Shown here piece after piece: positions 1 to 7,019 of a stretch of DNA of 38,782 bases. The position numbers and the translations under genes are program-made. Each line of letters opens with the position of its first letter. The stretch's first letter is position 1. Source of the DNA: Arthrobacter sp. (GTDB taxonomy: Bacteria; Actinomycetota; Actinomycetes; Actinomycetales; Micrococcaceae); NCBI GenBank assembly GCA_030146405.1, contig JASLBS010000223.1, forward strand, positions 1 through 38,782. Direction: 5' to 3'. The notes beneath the pieces are model-generated. The model saw only the letters and a list, made by a program, of their open reading frames with translations. It had not been told where the DNA came from and did no database searches.

Positions 1-387
1 GTCGATACGCTCTCCGCGCCGTCGCCCTATTTCATCCGCCACTTCCACCGGCAGCACACCGAGAACTTCCTCTGCCTGTCCGGCCGTATCTGGCTGTGGG
101 TGAACGGTGAGGAGGTCCTGCTGACCCCAGGGGACTTCGTCCACGCCCCCGCCGGGACCATCCACACCTTCGCCGTGGCCTCCCACAACACGCGCCTGCT
201 GGGACTGCTGACCTCGGACATCTTCGAACCGTTCTTCGACGTCACGGGGGTGCCCACCGATGACCTCGTGTACACGCACGGGCTGGTCAACCCGTCGACG
301 GTCATGGACGGTATGCGCGCCCATCCCGAGCTCGACGTCGTCGTCGTCGACGGGCCACCACAGCGGGCACGGGCACTGGACCTCTGA
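1..387 (+). CDS. Cupin-domain protein, quercetin dioxygenase-like (5' end cut by window)
   Basis: The reading frame is open from base 1, so the N-terminus lies outside the window; 128 residues are visible. The segment HFHRQHTENF fits cupin motif 1 (HxH, then Glu) and PGDFVHAPAGTIHTF fits motif 2 (PxG, then His). Together these two His, the Glu and the last His would bind one metal ion inside a small beta-barrel. The length visible and the acidic tail resemble the C-terminal half of quercetin 2,3-dioxygenase-like proteins of actinobacteria. The substrate cannot be read from sequence. The next gene starts about 100 bases downstream on the same strand. The family call is firm and the enzymatic role is open. 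Confidence 0.8.
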   Translation, partial: VDTLSAPSPYFIRHFHRQHTENFLCLSGRIWLWVNGEEVLLTPGDFVHAPAGTIHTFAVASHNTRLLGLLTSDIFEPFFDVTGVPTDDLVYTHGLVNPSTVMDGMRAHPELDVVVVDGPPQRARALDL

Positions 388-488
388 TGAGGGGTGACGG
401 CACCGCCGACCTGGGGTACCGAACTGGTCAACAGTGCGGCGCCTGCGCGCCATTGCTCGTACCTGCCCCCGACAGTTGAGGAATATCG

Positions 489-746
489 ATGCCCACTGAT
501 GCCGCTAGCCACCGCACTCCACCTCCGACCCAACACCAGATGGCACTGATGATCTGGTTCGCCGTCTTCCCTACCCTGACCGTCATCAATCTCGTTTTCG
601 GACAGTGGCTGGTCCTGCTGCACCCCGTCCTGCGCACCTTCGTCCTGGCCACAGTGGCGGTGCCCATCGTGGTCTACGGGATCATCCCCCAGTTCCACCG
701 CGTCCGTCATCATCTGCACAACTGCCGCCACCCGCAAGGCCTGTGA
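489..746 (+). CDS. Small two-helix membrane protein resembling the tail of ABM-family membrane proteins
   Basis: An 85-residue protein with two hydrophobic helices, at about residues 19-40 and 45-66, joined by a short loop with Pro and Arg. The pattern of a MALMIWFAVFPTLTVIN-like first helix, LHPVLRTFVLA in the loop and a closing IPQFHRVR matches, as I recall it, the C-terminal two-helix segment of COG3224 antibiotic-biosynthesis-monooxygenase-like proteins. Here that segment stands alone without the catalytic ABM domain. A Shine-Dalgarno sequence (GAGGA) ends about 8 bases before the ATG. The stop is followed by a terminator-like hairpin at 806-834. The function is unknown. Confidence 0.65.
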   Translation: MPTDAASHRTPPPTQHQMALMIWFAVFPTLTVINLVFGQWLVLLHPVLRTFVLATVAVPIVVYGIIPQFHRVRHHLHNCRHPQGL

Positions 747-805
747 CGGCGGGCAGGGTTCTCATGCTGTCCCTGCTCATCCGGTGATGTCCGCCGCGCC
801 ACCAG

Positions 806-834
806 GGCCCCTCGAGCAGCATGCGCGAGGGGCC
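806..834. terminator. Hairpin between convergent genes
   Basis: A perfect 9-bp stem (806-814 with 826-834, GGCCCCTCG/CGAGGGGCC) and an 11-base loop, placed between the stop of the 85-residue membrane protein and the stop of the convergent PhnB-like gene. No T-run is present. A bidirectional terminator is the simplest reading. Confidence 0.6.
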
Positions 835-849
835 AGGAGAGGCTGCTGC

Positions 850-1317
850 TCAGGCGTTGTACGGAGCCTGGACGTCGATCACCCAGGTCACCCCGAAGCG
901 GTCGGTGAGCATCCCGAATCCAGGGCTCCAGGCCGAAGCAGCGAGCGGCTCGATGATCTCTGCGCCGTCGGCAAGGGCCTCCCACAGCGAGACAACCTCC
1001 TCGAGGGTCTGGCCGCGGAGGGACTGGAAGAAAGCGCGGTCGGTGATCGTCGCACCGTTCTCACGGCGAGTGCTTCCCGCGCTCGCCCTGGCGTCGGTGA
1101 GTACTTGGCCGGGGATGTCATAAGCCATGATGCGGAACCCGTCCTCGGACTCGACCTGACCGAACACGATCCTGTCGGCACCGGGAACCTCCTTCGGCAT
1201 CCCGACGTCGTTGTAGGTGGCGCAGGTGAGGTTGCCACCGAAGACGGACTGGTAGAACTCCAGCGCCTGGCGAGCGGTGCCCCGGAAGTTGAGGTGGGTG
1301 GTGGTCGTGATGCTCAT
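850..1317 (-). CDS. PhnB-like VOC-family protein
   Basis: A 155-residue protein of the VOC superfamily, PhnB/3-demethylubiquinone-methyltransferase-like subgroup. The N-terminus THLNFRGTARQALEFYQSVF and a C-terminal GVTWVID strand are typical. Members of this subgroup often lack known enzymatic function; some bind metal or small ligands. The ATG is preceded by AAGGA at a good distance. It is divergent from a WYL regulator with about 100 bases between the starts, a pairing often seen for these proteins, so the regulator probably controls it. A candidate operator lies at 1371-1388. Confidence 0.85.
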   Translation of the reverse strand: MSITTTTHLNFRGTARQALEFYQSVFGGNLTCATYNDVGMPKEVPGADRIVFGQVESEDGFRIMAYDIPGQVLTDARASAGSTRRENGATITDRAFFQSLRGQTLEEVVSLWEALADGAEIIEPLAASAWSPGFGMLTDRFGVTWVIDVQAPYNA

Positions 1318-1370
1318 GTGTCTGTCCTTCGCCTCTTCAACGGTTACGGCGTTCTGCCGTAGGAACAGAA

Positions 1371-1388
1371 TGTCCTGGGTAGAGGACA
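1371..1388. promoter_or_regulatory. Inverted repeat TGTCCT-N6-AGGACA, candidate operator
   Basis: Two perfect 6-base arms with a 6-base spacer lie in the divergent intergenic region between the PhnB-like gene and the WYL regulator, 33 bases before the regulator start. Symmetry and place suggest an operator for autoregulation and for control of the VOC gene. Binding is inferred. Confidence 0.45.
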
Positions 1389-1421
1389 GGATGAGTCCGC
1401 CTCTTGGGAGATACTCGAGCT

Positions 1422-2402
1422 ATGTCCGGAACGTCGTCCCGCATGCTGACGCTGCTGTCCCTGTTGCACTCCCGCCGCGACTGGCCCGGGCACGTGCTCG
1501 CCGATCGTCTCGATGTCACACCGCGTACCGTGCGGCGTGATATCGATCGTCTTCGTGACCTCGGGTACGCCATCACCGCAGCAAAAGGACCGGACGGGGG
1601 CTATCGACTCGCCGCGGGGTCGGAGCTGCCGCCGCTGCTGTTCGACGACGAGCAAGCTGTCTCCATCGCGGTGGCGCTGCAGAGCATGCCCTCCAGTGGC
1701 GTCGACCTGGACGAAGCGGCCGCACGGGCGCTCATGACCGTGCGGCAGGTGATGCCATCCCGATTGAGGCAACGGATCGACGGTATCCGCTTCCTCGATT
1801 CCGGCTCGTCCGACCGGGTGGACCCGAAGGTCCTCGAACTGGTCAGCACGGCAATCCGGGACCACCGAATCATCCGTTTCGACTACGGCGATGACCACGA
1901 GCAGTCACCCAGGCGGGTCGAACCGCACGCCGTGGTGGCCCGCAACGGTCGGTGGTATCTCATCGCCTGGGATCTCGGCAAGGCCGACTGGCGCATCTAC
2001 CGGCTCGACAGATTGACGCCGAAGTTCGCGCCGGGAGCGCTGTTCACCCGCCGGCCGATCCCGACGGGCGATGCACGCACCTACCTCGCTGCACGCCTGA
2101 AAGGCTCCGGCCGAGCGAACGAGTGGCCGTGCTACGGCGAGTTCCTCCTCCATCTGGGTGCCGTCGATATTGCCCCTTGGATCGGCGACGGAGAGATGGA
2201 ACAGGTCTCCGACACGGTGAGTCGCGTGCGGATAGGGTCCTGGTCATGGGCAGGACTGACGTCGTGGATCCTGCGTTTCGATGTTCCCTTCACCGTCCTC
2301 GGGCCCGATGCCTTCATCGACTCGATGTCCCGATTCACTCACCGCCTCAGCGCAGCACAACCCGACCCGGCCGGGCGCCGCAAGGGATCGGCATCCGGGT
2401 AG
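1422..2402 (+). CDS. YafY-type transcriptional regulator (HTH_11 + WYL)
   Basis: A 326-residue regulator. An N-terminal winged helix occupies about residues 1-55 (MLTLLSLLHSRRDW, then LADRLDVTPRTVRRDIDRL as the recognition region). A WYL domain lies near residues 140-220, with ARNGRWYLIAWD carrying the family signature and an Arg-rich strand (DWRIYRLDRL). WYL domains sense ligands, often nucleic acids or nucleotides; the ligand is unknown here. I chose the ATG at 1422 over an in-frame TTG at 1404 because GGGAG at 1406-1410 is a ribosome binding site for it. It is divergent from the PhnB-like gene. Confidence in the family is high. Confidence 0.88.
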   Translation: MSGTSSRMLTLLSLLHSRRDWPGHVLADRLDVTPRTVRRDIDRLRDLGYAITAAKGPDGGYRLAAGSELPPLLFDDEQAVSIAVALQSMPSSGVDLDEAAARALMTVRQVMPSRLRQRIDGIRFLDSGSSDRVDPKVLELVSTAIRDHRIIRFDYGDDHEQSPRRVEPHAVVARNGRWYLIAWDLGKADWRIYRLDRLTPKFAPGALFTRRPIPTGDARTYLAARLKGSGRANEWPCYGEFLLHLGAVDIAPWIGDGEMEQVSDTVSRVRIGSWSWAGLTSWILRFDVPFTVLGPDAFIDSMSRFTHRLSAAQPDPAGRRKGSASG

Positions 2403-2458
2403 CAGCGGGTCGGCTGGAATACCGTGGTCATCTGCCAGTACCGCAGTCGACGAACAGT

Positions 2459-2641
2459 TTACGGTTCCACGAGATGACCACGTCCGACCTCGATGACATC
2501 GCCGCGCTCCTGGGGGATTCAAATGTCATGAACTATTACTCCTCCTCGAAATCACGGGAAGAGGCACTGGGCTGGATCGAGTGGAACCAGCGGTATCCCC
2601 GAAGCAGGGATTCGGCCTGCCTGGCCACAGATCATAGCTGA
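2459..2641 (+). pseudogene. N-terminal fragment of a GNAT acetyltransferase
   Basis: The frame reads LRFHEMTTSDLDDIAALLG, then VMNYYSSSKSREEALGWIEWN, which is the start of a RimJ/RimL-type GNAT protein. After WNQRYP the expected GFGL motif is found only in another frame (around 2610-2620), and both frames stop within some 40 bases. The acetyl-CoA binding part is absent, and nothing recognisable follows up to the next gene at 2789. This is a frameshifted and truncated relic with no promoter of its own that I can see. Confidence 0.65.
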
Positions 2642-2788
2642 CGGCGACGACGTGCTGGCCTTCAAGCCCGGTGTTGTTCCTGCCGGATAAGAACACTGGG
2701 CATGACTGGTCATCGACCGCATCATCTCCTGAGTCACCTCCGGCGTAGCCGGTCGAACCTGGCACATTTCCTCATGCGACATCCGGTA

Positions 2789-3187
2789 TCAGGGCGCGTC
2801 GTCCGAAGCGCCGCGTGCCGCCCAGCCCGACCACTCGGCCGCATCCACGACGCAGAAGCGGTTTCCTTCAGGGTCTTCCATGATGATGTAGTCAGCATCG
2901 AAGGGCCGCTTGTGCCACGGTACTTCGCGACCCCCGAGTTCGATGAGACGCGACACTTCTGCGCCCTGGTCATCGGCATAGAGATCGAGGTGGATACGGG
3001 GAGGAAGTGACCGTGGTGACGGAACCGCGTCGAGGGAGACGTTCGGTCCGACTCCGTCGCGAGGATGCAGCAGCGCAAAGTCGTCACTTCGATCGGGACG
3101 GACATCGTAGTGAAGCGCGGCCGTCCAGAAACGCACTTGTTGTTCGAGATTGGAAACACGGATCACGATCGAGCCCACAGCAAGCAT
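2789..3187 (-). CDS. VOC-family (glyoxalase-like) protein
   Basis: A 132-residue single-module VOC protein. The N-terminus VGSIVIRVSNLEQQVRFWTAAL and the C-terminal IIMEDPEGNRFCVVD are the two ends of the beta-alpha-beta-beta-beta fold, with the Glu/His positions that bind metal in active relatives partly present. The substrate is unknown; relatives act in glyoxalase, dioxygenase or drug-binding roles. The ATG lacks a Shine-Dalgarno sequence, but TAGGAT lies exactly 6 bases upstream, so the mRNA is probably leaderless. The downstream neighbour is a GNAT relic on the opposite strand. Confidence 0.85.
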   Translation of the reverse strand: MLAVGSIVIRVSNLEQQVRFWTAALHYDVRPDRSDDFALLHPRDGVGPNVSLDAVPSPRSLPPRIHLDLYADDQGAEVSRLIELGGREVPWHKRPFDADYIIMEDPEGNRFCVVDAAEWSGWAARGASDDAP

Positions 3188-3193
3188 TGACGC

Positions 3194-3199
3194 ATCCTA
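3194..3199 (-). promoter_or_regulatory. -10 hexamer of a likely leaderless VOC gene
   Basis: TAGGAT on the minus strand, 6 bases before the ATG at 3187. There is no Shine-Dalgarno sequence. No clear -35 element is seen. Confidence 0.5.
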
Positions 3200-3248
3200 C
3201 GCGCACTCCAGGTGACGGTAATGGAACGAACCCACACGGGGACCGCAG

Positions 3249-3254
3249 TAGAGT
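3249..3254 (+). promoter_or_regulatory. -10 hexamer of a likely leaderless membrane-protein gene
   Basis: TAGAGT, 7 bases before the ATG at 3262, with no Shine-Dalgarno sequence between. No clear -35 element is seen. Confidence 0.5.
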
Positions 3255-3261
3255 CGTCGTC

Positions 3262-3495
3262 ATGAAGCTCTATCGGATCATCCACCGGGTGCTCTTCATC
3301 CTGGCCTTCATTCCGATGCTGCTCGGTGTGGGCCCGTGGTATCTCACGATCCTCCTACCGCTCGCCGTGATCGTGCCCTACGGCATCAACGAGGCCGTCC
3401 TCGCCCGTAAGGAACGACTGCTGGCTGCGGAGCAATCAACCTCCTCTGTGAGTGCCATCGAGCACGCTTATCAAGAGCCTTCCAATCGACGGTGA
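3262..3495 (+). CDS. Small two-helix membrane protein, hypothetical
   Basis: A 77-residue protein with two hydrophobic segments, at about residues 8-25 and 28-46, separated by VGPWYL, followed by a charged tail (ARKERLLAAEQ). I do not recognise the family. The start is set by the TAGAGT hexamer 7 bases upstream, which would give a leaderless mRNA starting at the ATG. The last 20 residues look less conserved in character than the helices, so the tail may be altered. It is divergent from the VOC gene at 2789-3187. Confidence 0.55.
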   Translation: MKLYRIIHRVLFILAFIPMLLGVGPWYLTILLPLAVIVPYGINEAVLARKERLLAAEQSTSSVSAIEHAYQEPSNRR

Positions 3496-3709
3496 ACCAC
3501 ACGCGCTCACGACTTCCCAGCGCGACGAAAGCACCCGGAGCGGCCCTTTCCATAGCTGCCGCTGGTTACCCAACGACCTCAGCGGCCATCGTGCCGGTAC
3601 TCCCTCACAACGCTCTCGAACGGCACCAAGGCGGACGAATCCGACGTAGGGGCCCGTTGGTTCCGCCTGCTCGAATTCGCCGTGCTGCAGTTCCCGTTCG
3701 TCGCGCGTC
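3496..3709. other. Intergenic stretch with a short coding-like fragment
   Basis: Between a plus-strand membrane gene and a minus-strand NTF2-like gene. Around 3619-3700 one plus frame reads ADESDVGARWFRLLEFAVL with GC-rich third positions, but it has no start and no recognisable family. It may be a worn piece of a lost gene. Nothing else is seen. Confidence 0.25.
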
Positions 3710-4105
3710 CTACGCCACCGACGCAGCTCTGTAGGTGCGCACGACCGTGACGGGCGCGGATCTGGCTGTGCTCGCGAAGCGAACTACATGGCAGAAACCC
3801 GTGACCTGTCCGTCAGCGGCGACCGTTTCGCCGTCGATGCTCGCTTCACGGCCGTGCGTGATGATCGACAGGACGCGCAACTCCGTCGGGGTGGAGGACC
3901 CCACCGACCGATCGACTATTGCGGCCAGCCCGCATCGCGCTGTCTCTCCGAGCACTTTCCATTCGGCAGTGGGTGCCAAAAGTTGTTCGAGCTCCGCTTC
4001 ATCTCCGATCGCCAGGGCGACGGCCAGGCGCCGGGTGATCTCCTGTCGAGGAGCGTTACCGCACTTGGTCTCGGATACAACCCGTAGCGAACCAGGTGCG
4101 CTCAT
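3710..4105 (-). CDS. NTF2-like / SnoaL-type small protein
   Basis: A 131-residue protein. The helix ITRRLAVALAIGDEAELEQLL followed by strands carrying AEWKVLG and a C-terminal VTVVRTYRAA strand fit the cone-shaped NTF2/SnoaL fold, used for binding small hydrophobic ligands or for isomerase and cyclase reactions. No catalytic residues can be assigned. The frame stays open further upstream, but the translation there is Arg/Ser/Pro-rich and unlike a protein, so I set the start at the ATG at 4105. It stands alone. The family call is moderate. Confidence 0.65.
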   Translation of the reverse strand: MSAPGSLRVVSETKCGNAPRQEITRRLAVALAIGDEAELEQLLAPTAEWKVLGETARCGLAAIVDRSVGSSTPTELRVLSIITHGREASIDGETVAADGQVTGFCHVVRFASTARSAPVTVVRTYRAASVA

Positions 4106-4411
4106 CTCAGCCGGCCGTTCCCGCGACCAACGCGAAGACGGTGTCGGCAACCGGAGCCGTGCTCCGTGGAGCACTCGCACTGGAGAACCCGCGCATCGGC
4201 CCACCGCTCGGTGCGACGGATCGACGGCCCGGATGAGCAATCAGCTCTGGTGGTGCAGGGAGAACGCCTTCGGCGAGAGCCAACCGGGCCGTAGTGGAAC
4301 TCTCTGATCAACAGGTGTTCGATGAGCATCACGAAACCTTCCCCCGTAGCTGTCCTCCAAGCCATTGTGAACAAGCCCCTACGGTCGACGTCAATACCCC
4401 GAGGTGGCCTA
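4106..4411. other. Intergenic stretch, nothing identified
   Basis: About 300 bases between two divergent units. Open frames exist on both strands, but none has codon bias, a ribosome site or a recognisable family. Confidence 0.4.
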
Positions 4412-4417
4412 TACGCT
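4412..4417 (+). promoter_or_regulatory. -10 hexamer of the kinase pseudogene
   Basis: TACGCT, 7 bases before the ATG at 4425, with no Shine-Dalgarno sequence. The promoter looks intact although the gene has an internal stop. Confidence 0.45.
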
Positions 4418-4424
4418 GGCTCCC

Positions 4425-4877
4425 ATGTCCCGAATCCTGATCACCGGTATGTCAGGTGCCGGAAAGACGACGCTGTTGCTCGAGTTGTCCTGACGCGGTC
4501 ACCACACCGTAGATACCGACGACGACGACTGGGTGCTCCCGGACGGCACGTGGGATGAAGCACTGATGTCGGCACTTCTCGCATCCACTCGGTCCGTTGT
4601 CGTGTCGGGGACTGTCGAGAACCAGGGACGCTTCTACCACCGTTTCTCGGCCGTCATCCTCCTCAGTGCACCGGTGGAAATTCTCATCGAGCGCGTCTCG
4701 CTGCGTACGAACAATCCCTACGGCGAGAGGGAGTCGGAACAATCTGTCATTCGGCAGCACGTCGTGGACGTCGAACCGCTGCTGCGAGAAAGTGCGGCCC
4801 TCGAACTCGATGGTCGCAGACCAGTTTCAGAACTGGCGGATGAAGTGGAACTTCTTCTCGCTCCGGAGCAGACGTGA
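4425..4877 (+). pseudogene. P-loop kinase-like ATPase interrupted by one TGA
   Basis: The frame begins MSRILITGMSGAGKTTLLLE, with a perfect Walker A (GMSGAGKT). It then meets TGA at 4491-4493 as codon 23 and continues in the same frame as RGHHTVDTDDDDWVLPDGTW, SGTVENQGRFY, VILLSAPVEILIERV, RTNNPYG and LDGRRPVSELADEVE to the TGA at 4875. This is the full architecture of a small shikimate/adenylate-kinase-like actinobacterial ATPase of about 150 residues. Homologues as I recall them have Arg just before RGH, so CGA to TGA is the likely change. No other lesion is seen, which suggests recent inactivation, a sequencing error or read-through. Confidence 0.75.
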
Positions 4878-4942
4878 CGCCCGCCAGCACGCTCTCAGCG
4901 GATAGCATCCTGGGACTCCCTCTTCCCCCGGTCAGGGGTAGC

Positions 4943-5491
4943 TCAGTGGGCGCTTCTGCTGATACTGGTCCGGCGGTTGGTGATCCTGAAACGTACGATG
5001 CGCTGGATCAGAACCGGGTACCCGTGCAGCATCACTCCGACGAGCAGTATCTGCGCGGCTCCCTGGGGATGAGACGTAACCACGGCCGTGATGACCAGCA
5101 GTACGGTGGCGGCACCACCGACAAGATGCGCGGTTTCTGACTGCTCAGTTCCCCTGAGGAAGCGGGACAATCCTGATGTTCCGCGCTCCGAGCGCCGCAT
5201 CTGCCTGATGATCCTGTTCCACAGCACCACGTCGAGGAAGCGGCGCAGTAGGTCGGCGCCCAGGAGTGTATAGATTCTTGGCTCGACCGCTCTGACACGG
5301 TAGCGGGATCGGCGGACATCGACCAGTGCGGGCCCCACGAGCAGTGCCATGAAAAGGAAGGCACACTGCACGACGACGGCGAAGACGAGGTGATCAGGTC
5401 CGATGGCTCTCCAACCGGCTCCCGCTAAACCGGCACCGATCCCTACACCCAGAACAACCGACCCGAACTGCTGACCGCGCTTCGTCCCCAT
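4943..5491 (-). CDS. Membrane protein, possibly CrtO-like (glycosyl-diaponeurosporenoate acyltransferase family)
   Basis: A protein of about 182 residues with hydrophobic segments at the N-terminus (VVLGVGIGAGLAGAGW), in the middle (VFAVVVQCAFLFMALLVGPAL) and near the C-terminus (two more). The arrangement of an amphipathic cytosolic stretch with LWNRIIRQM, SRFLRGTEQSETAHL, and a closing GYPVLIQRIVRFRI resembles the CrtO family, whose members end in a QRYNR-like motif. No carotenoid genes are nearby, so an acyltransferase role is only a suggestion. A TTG at 5527 would add 12 residues; the ATG at 5491 has GGAGG only one base upstream, so the exact start is uncertain. Confidence 0.5.
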   Translation of the reverse strand: MGTKRGQQFGSVVLGVGIGAGLAGAGWRAIGPDHLVFAVVVQCAFLFMALLVGPALVDVRRSRYRVRAVEPRIYTLLGADLLRRFLDVVLWNRIIRQMRRSERGTSGLSRFLRGTEQSETAHLVGGAATVLLVITAVVTSHPQGAAQILLVGVMLHGYPVLIQRIVRFRITNRRTSISRSAH

Positions 5492-5676
5492 GCCTCCAAG
5501 TCTGCTGACGATCGAACCTTTCGCCAAGCAGCCCGACCACGACGCTATATCCCATCAGTACGGAGGAGGACTTCACGTGCATCGGTACGCGCTTACCGAG
5601 ACCGGCCGCAGCTTGCCGCGCGAGCACCGGCGTGAGCCGGTCTCAGCGCGGCAGTCACCGGCGGGGAGCAGTTGCC

Positions 5677-6105
5677 TCACCCGATCACGGCGGTGGAAGC
5701 GAGCCCGAGAGGACCTGTGTCGTACACGACGCAGTGTCCGTCGGTCAGGACACGACGCGTTCCCTCGTCCAAGGGCAGATCAGCCCACCTCGAGGAAGCG
5801 ATACCCAGTTCCACAACCAGCCCTGACGCCAATCGGAACCTGCGTTCGTGTACTGGACCCCAGACCTCGGAGCGGATGAGGCGAGCATCGGGTCGGATCT
5901 GCTCGAACCATTTCGCATCGTCGAGCTGTTCCGGCGTGTCACTCAGGATCACGAGGTCGACATCACTGGCCATCCGTTCGGCTCCCCGCGCATATGACCC
6001 GACAAGTGCAACAGCCTTCACTCTCTCTTCCTGCCTTGCCCAGGCGGCAACCTCGTCGATGAGCCGCTGGACGGTCCGCCGGCGACCCTTCAACCTCGGT
6101 GTCAT
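5677..6105 (-). CDS. Nucleotidyltransferase-domain protein (MNT/KNT-like)
   Basis: A 142-residue protein. LVGSYARGAERMASDVDLVIL is the signature of the polymerase-beta nucleotidyltransferase fold: GS, followed by the DxD pair that binds magnesium. The C-terminal part (VWGPVHERRFRLASGLVVELGIA) supplies the third acidic strand. Relatives include minimal nucleotidyltransferases of toxin-antitoxin pairs and aminoglycoside adenylyltransferases. No HEPN partner is adjacent, so the target is unknown. The start at 6105 is chosen because TAGCAT lies 7 bases upstream; the longer frame to 6249 adds residues unlike the family. Confidence 0.8.
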   Translation of the reverse strand: MTPRLKGRRRTVQRLIDEVAAWARQEERVKAVALVGSYARGAERMASDVDLVILSDTPEQLDDAKWFEQIRPDARLIRSEVWGPVHERRFRLASGLVVELGIASSRWADLPLDEGTRRVLTDGHCVVYDTGPLGLASTAVIG

Positions 6106-6112
6106 GGGAGGA

Positions 6113-6118
6113 ATGCTA
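6113..6118 (-). promoter_or_regulatory. -10 hexamer of the nucleotidyltransferase gene
   Basis: TAGCAT on the minus strand, 7 bases before the ATG at 6105, with no Shine-Dalgarno sequence. This suggests a leaderless mRNA. Confidence 0.5.
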
Positions 6119-6147
6119 TCCGCTGAGGATGTCTTCGCAGCATCGTC

Positions 6148-6170
6148 CACCGATCGGCGATAGATCGGTG
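6148..6170. promoter_or_regulatory. Inverted repeat CACCGATC-N7-GATCGGTG, candidate operator
   Basis: Perfect 8-base arms with a 7-base spacer, centred about 54 bases before the nucleotidyltransferase start and upstream of its -10 hexamer. Position and symmetry fit a transcription-factor site; the factor is unknown. Confidence 0.35.
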
Positions 6171-6314
6171 TCACGTCCTCGCTCTCTCCGACAGTCGTCA
6201 TGCTGGACCGAACGGCGCGGGCCAGATGGATAACGAGCACGGTCACCACTCTCGCCTGGGTTCTGACCTCTACCCAGAACCGATACCTGTCCTCATCGAA
6301 AAAAGCCCTGAATG

Positions 6315-6848
6315 CTATCGGGTCTGTTCAGGGAGTTCCCACTGATTCTCGTCATCAACCACCATCGAGGTGGGTATGAGCCCAAGGCGCCGAGCCAGAC
6401 GAGCCGAGACGTTGTGGTTCGGATGGATGAATGCCCTTACTCTCACCACGTGCTGATCGAGAAGCCAGTCGAGCATGGTCGTAGACGCTTCGGTTGCGAT
6501 CCCCTGGTTCTGCACCCATGGAGCAACGAGCCAGGCGATGTCCGCCACCAGAATATGGTCCTCAATGGTGAGAGTCGTTTGTACATGCCCGACCACAGCC
6601 CTCGTCTCCCTCATGCGGAGGACCCAGTTCAACCACCCTGCGTCGCCGGTGGGAGAATGCCCGATGGACTGGCGCTCGTAGCGGGCGCGAAGAGTCTCCT
6701 CGGTGGGCGGCTCGCCGCCGGTGAAGGTGTAGAGCTCGGACGCTGCAAGCACCGCGACCATCTCGGTGGCATGCTGAAGGTTCAGCGGCTCGAGGATCAG
6801 CCGGGCAGTGTCGAGCCGGATCGCGCGGAGCCAGGGCATGAGACTCAT
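6315..6848 (-). CDS. GNAT N-acetyltransferase (RimJ/RimL-like)
   Basis: About 177 residues. IRLDTARLILEPLNLQHATEM is the typical N-terminus of RimJ/RimL-type acetyltransferases. DIAWLVAPWVQNQGIATEA holds the acetyl-CoA loop (Q-N-Q-G-I-A), and VRAFIHPNHNVSARLARRLGL is the conserved C-terminal segment with the Asn-x-x-Ser/Ala pattern. The acceptor could be a protein N-terminus, an amine or an antibiotic. The start is uncertain: GTG 6890, ATG 6848 and ATG 6839 are all in frame; I took 6848. No good ribosome site precedes any of them. Confidence 0.85.
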   Translation of the reverse strand: MSLMPWLRAIRLDTARLILEPLNLQHATEMVAVLAASELYTFTGGEPPTEETLRARYERQSIGHSPTGDAGWLNWVLRMRETRAVVGHVQTTLTIEDHILVADIAWLVAPWVQNQGIATEASTTMLDWLLDQHVVRVRAFIHPNHNVSARLARRLGLIPTSMVVDDENQWELPEQTR

Positions 6849-7019
6849 CGTCCCATAGGGCTGCGCAGACGCCCGTACATCTATTCTCACGGGGAAAGCC
6901 CGTGGGCTGGAAATAGACTCATCGCACAGGTCCAGTCAATGAACCCCCGGGATGAAGTTCGCCCGCATTCTATAACCGTGCAGATTCAGTGCGTCTTCTG
7001 AAGAACGCTTTGGCAGTGC

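Noticed and set aside
4491..4493. TGA as selenocysteine codon
   Set aside because: No selenocysteine insertion element is seen after it, the family has Arg at this place, and no Cys homologue is known to me.
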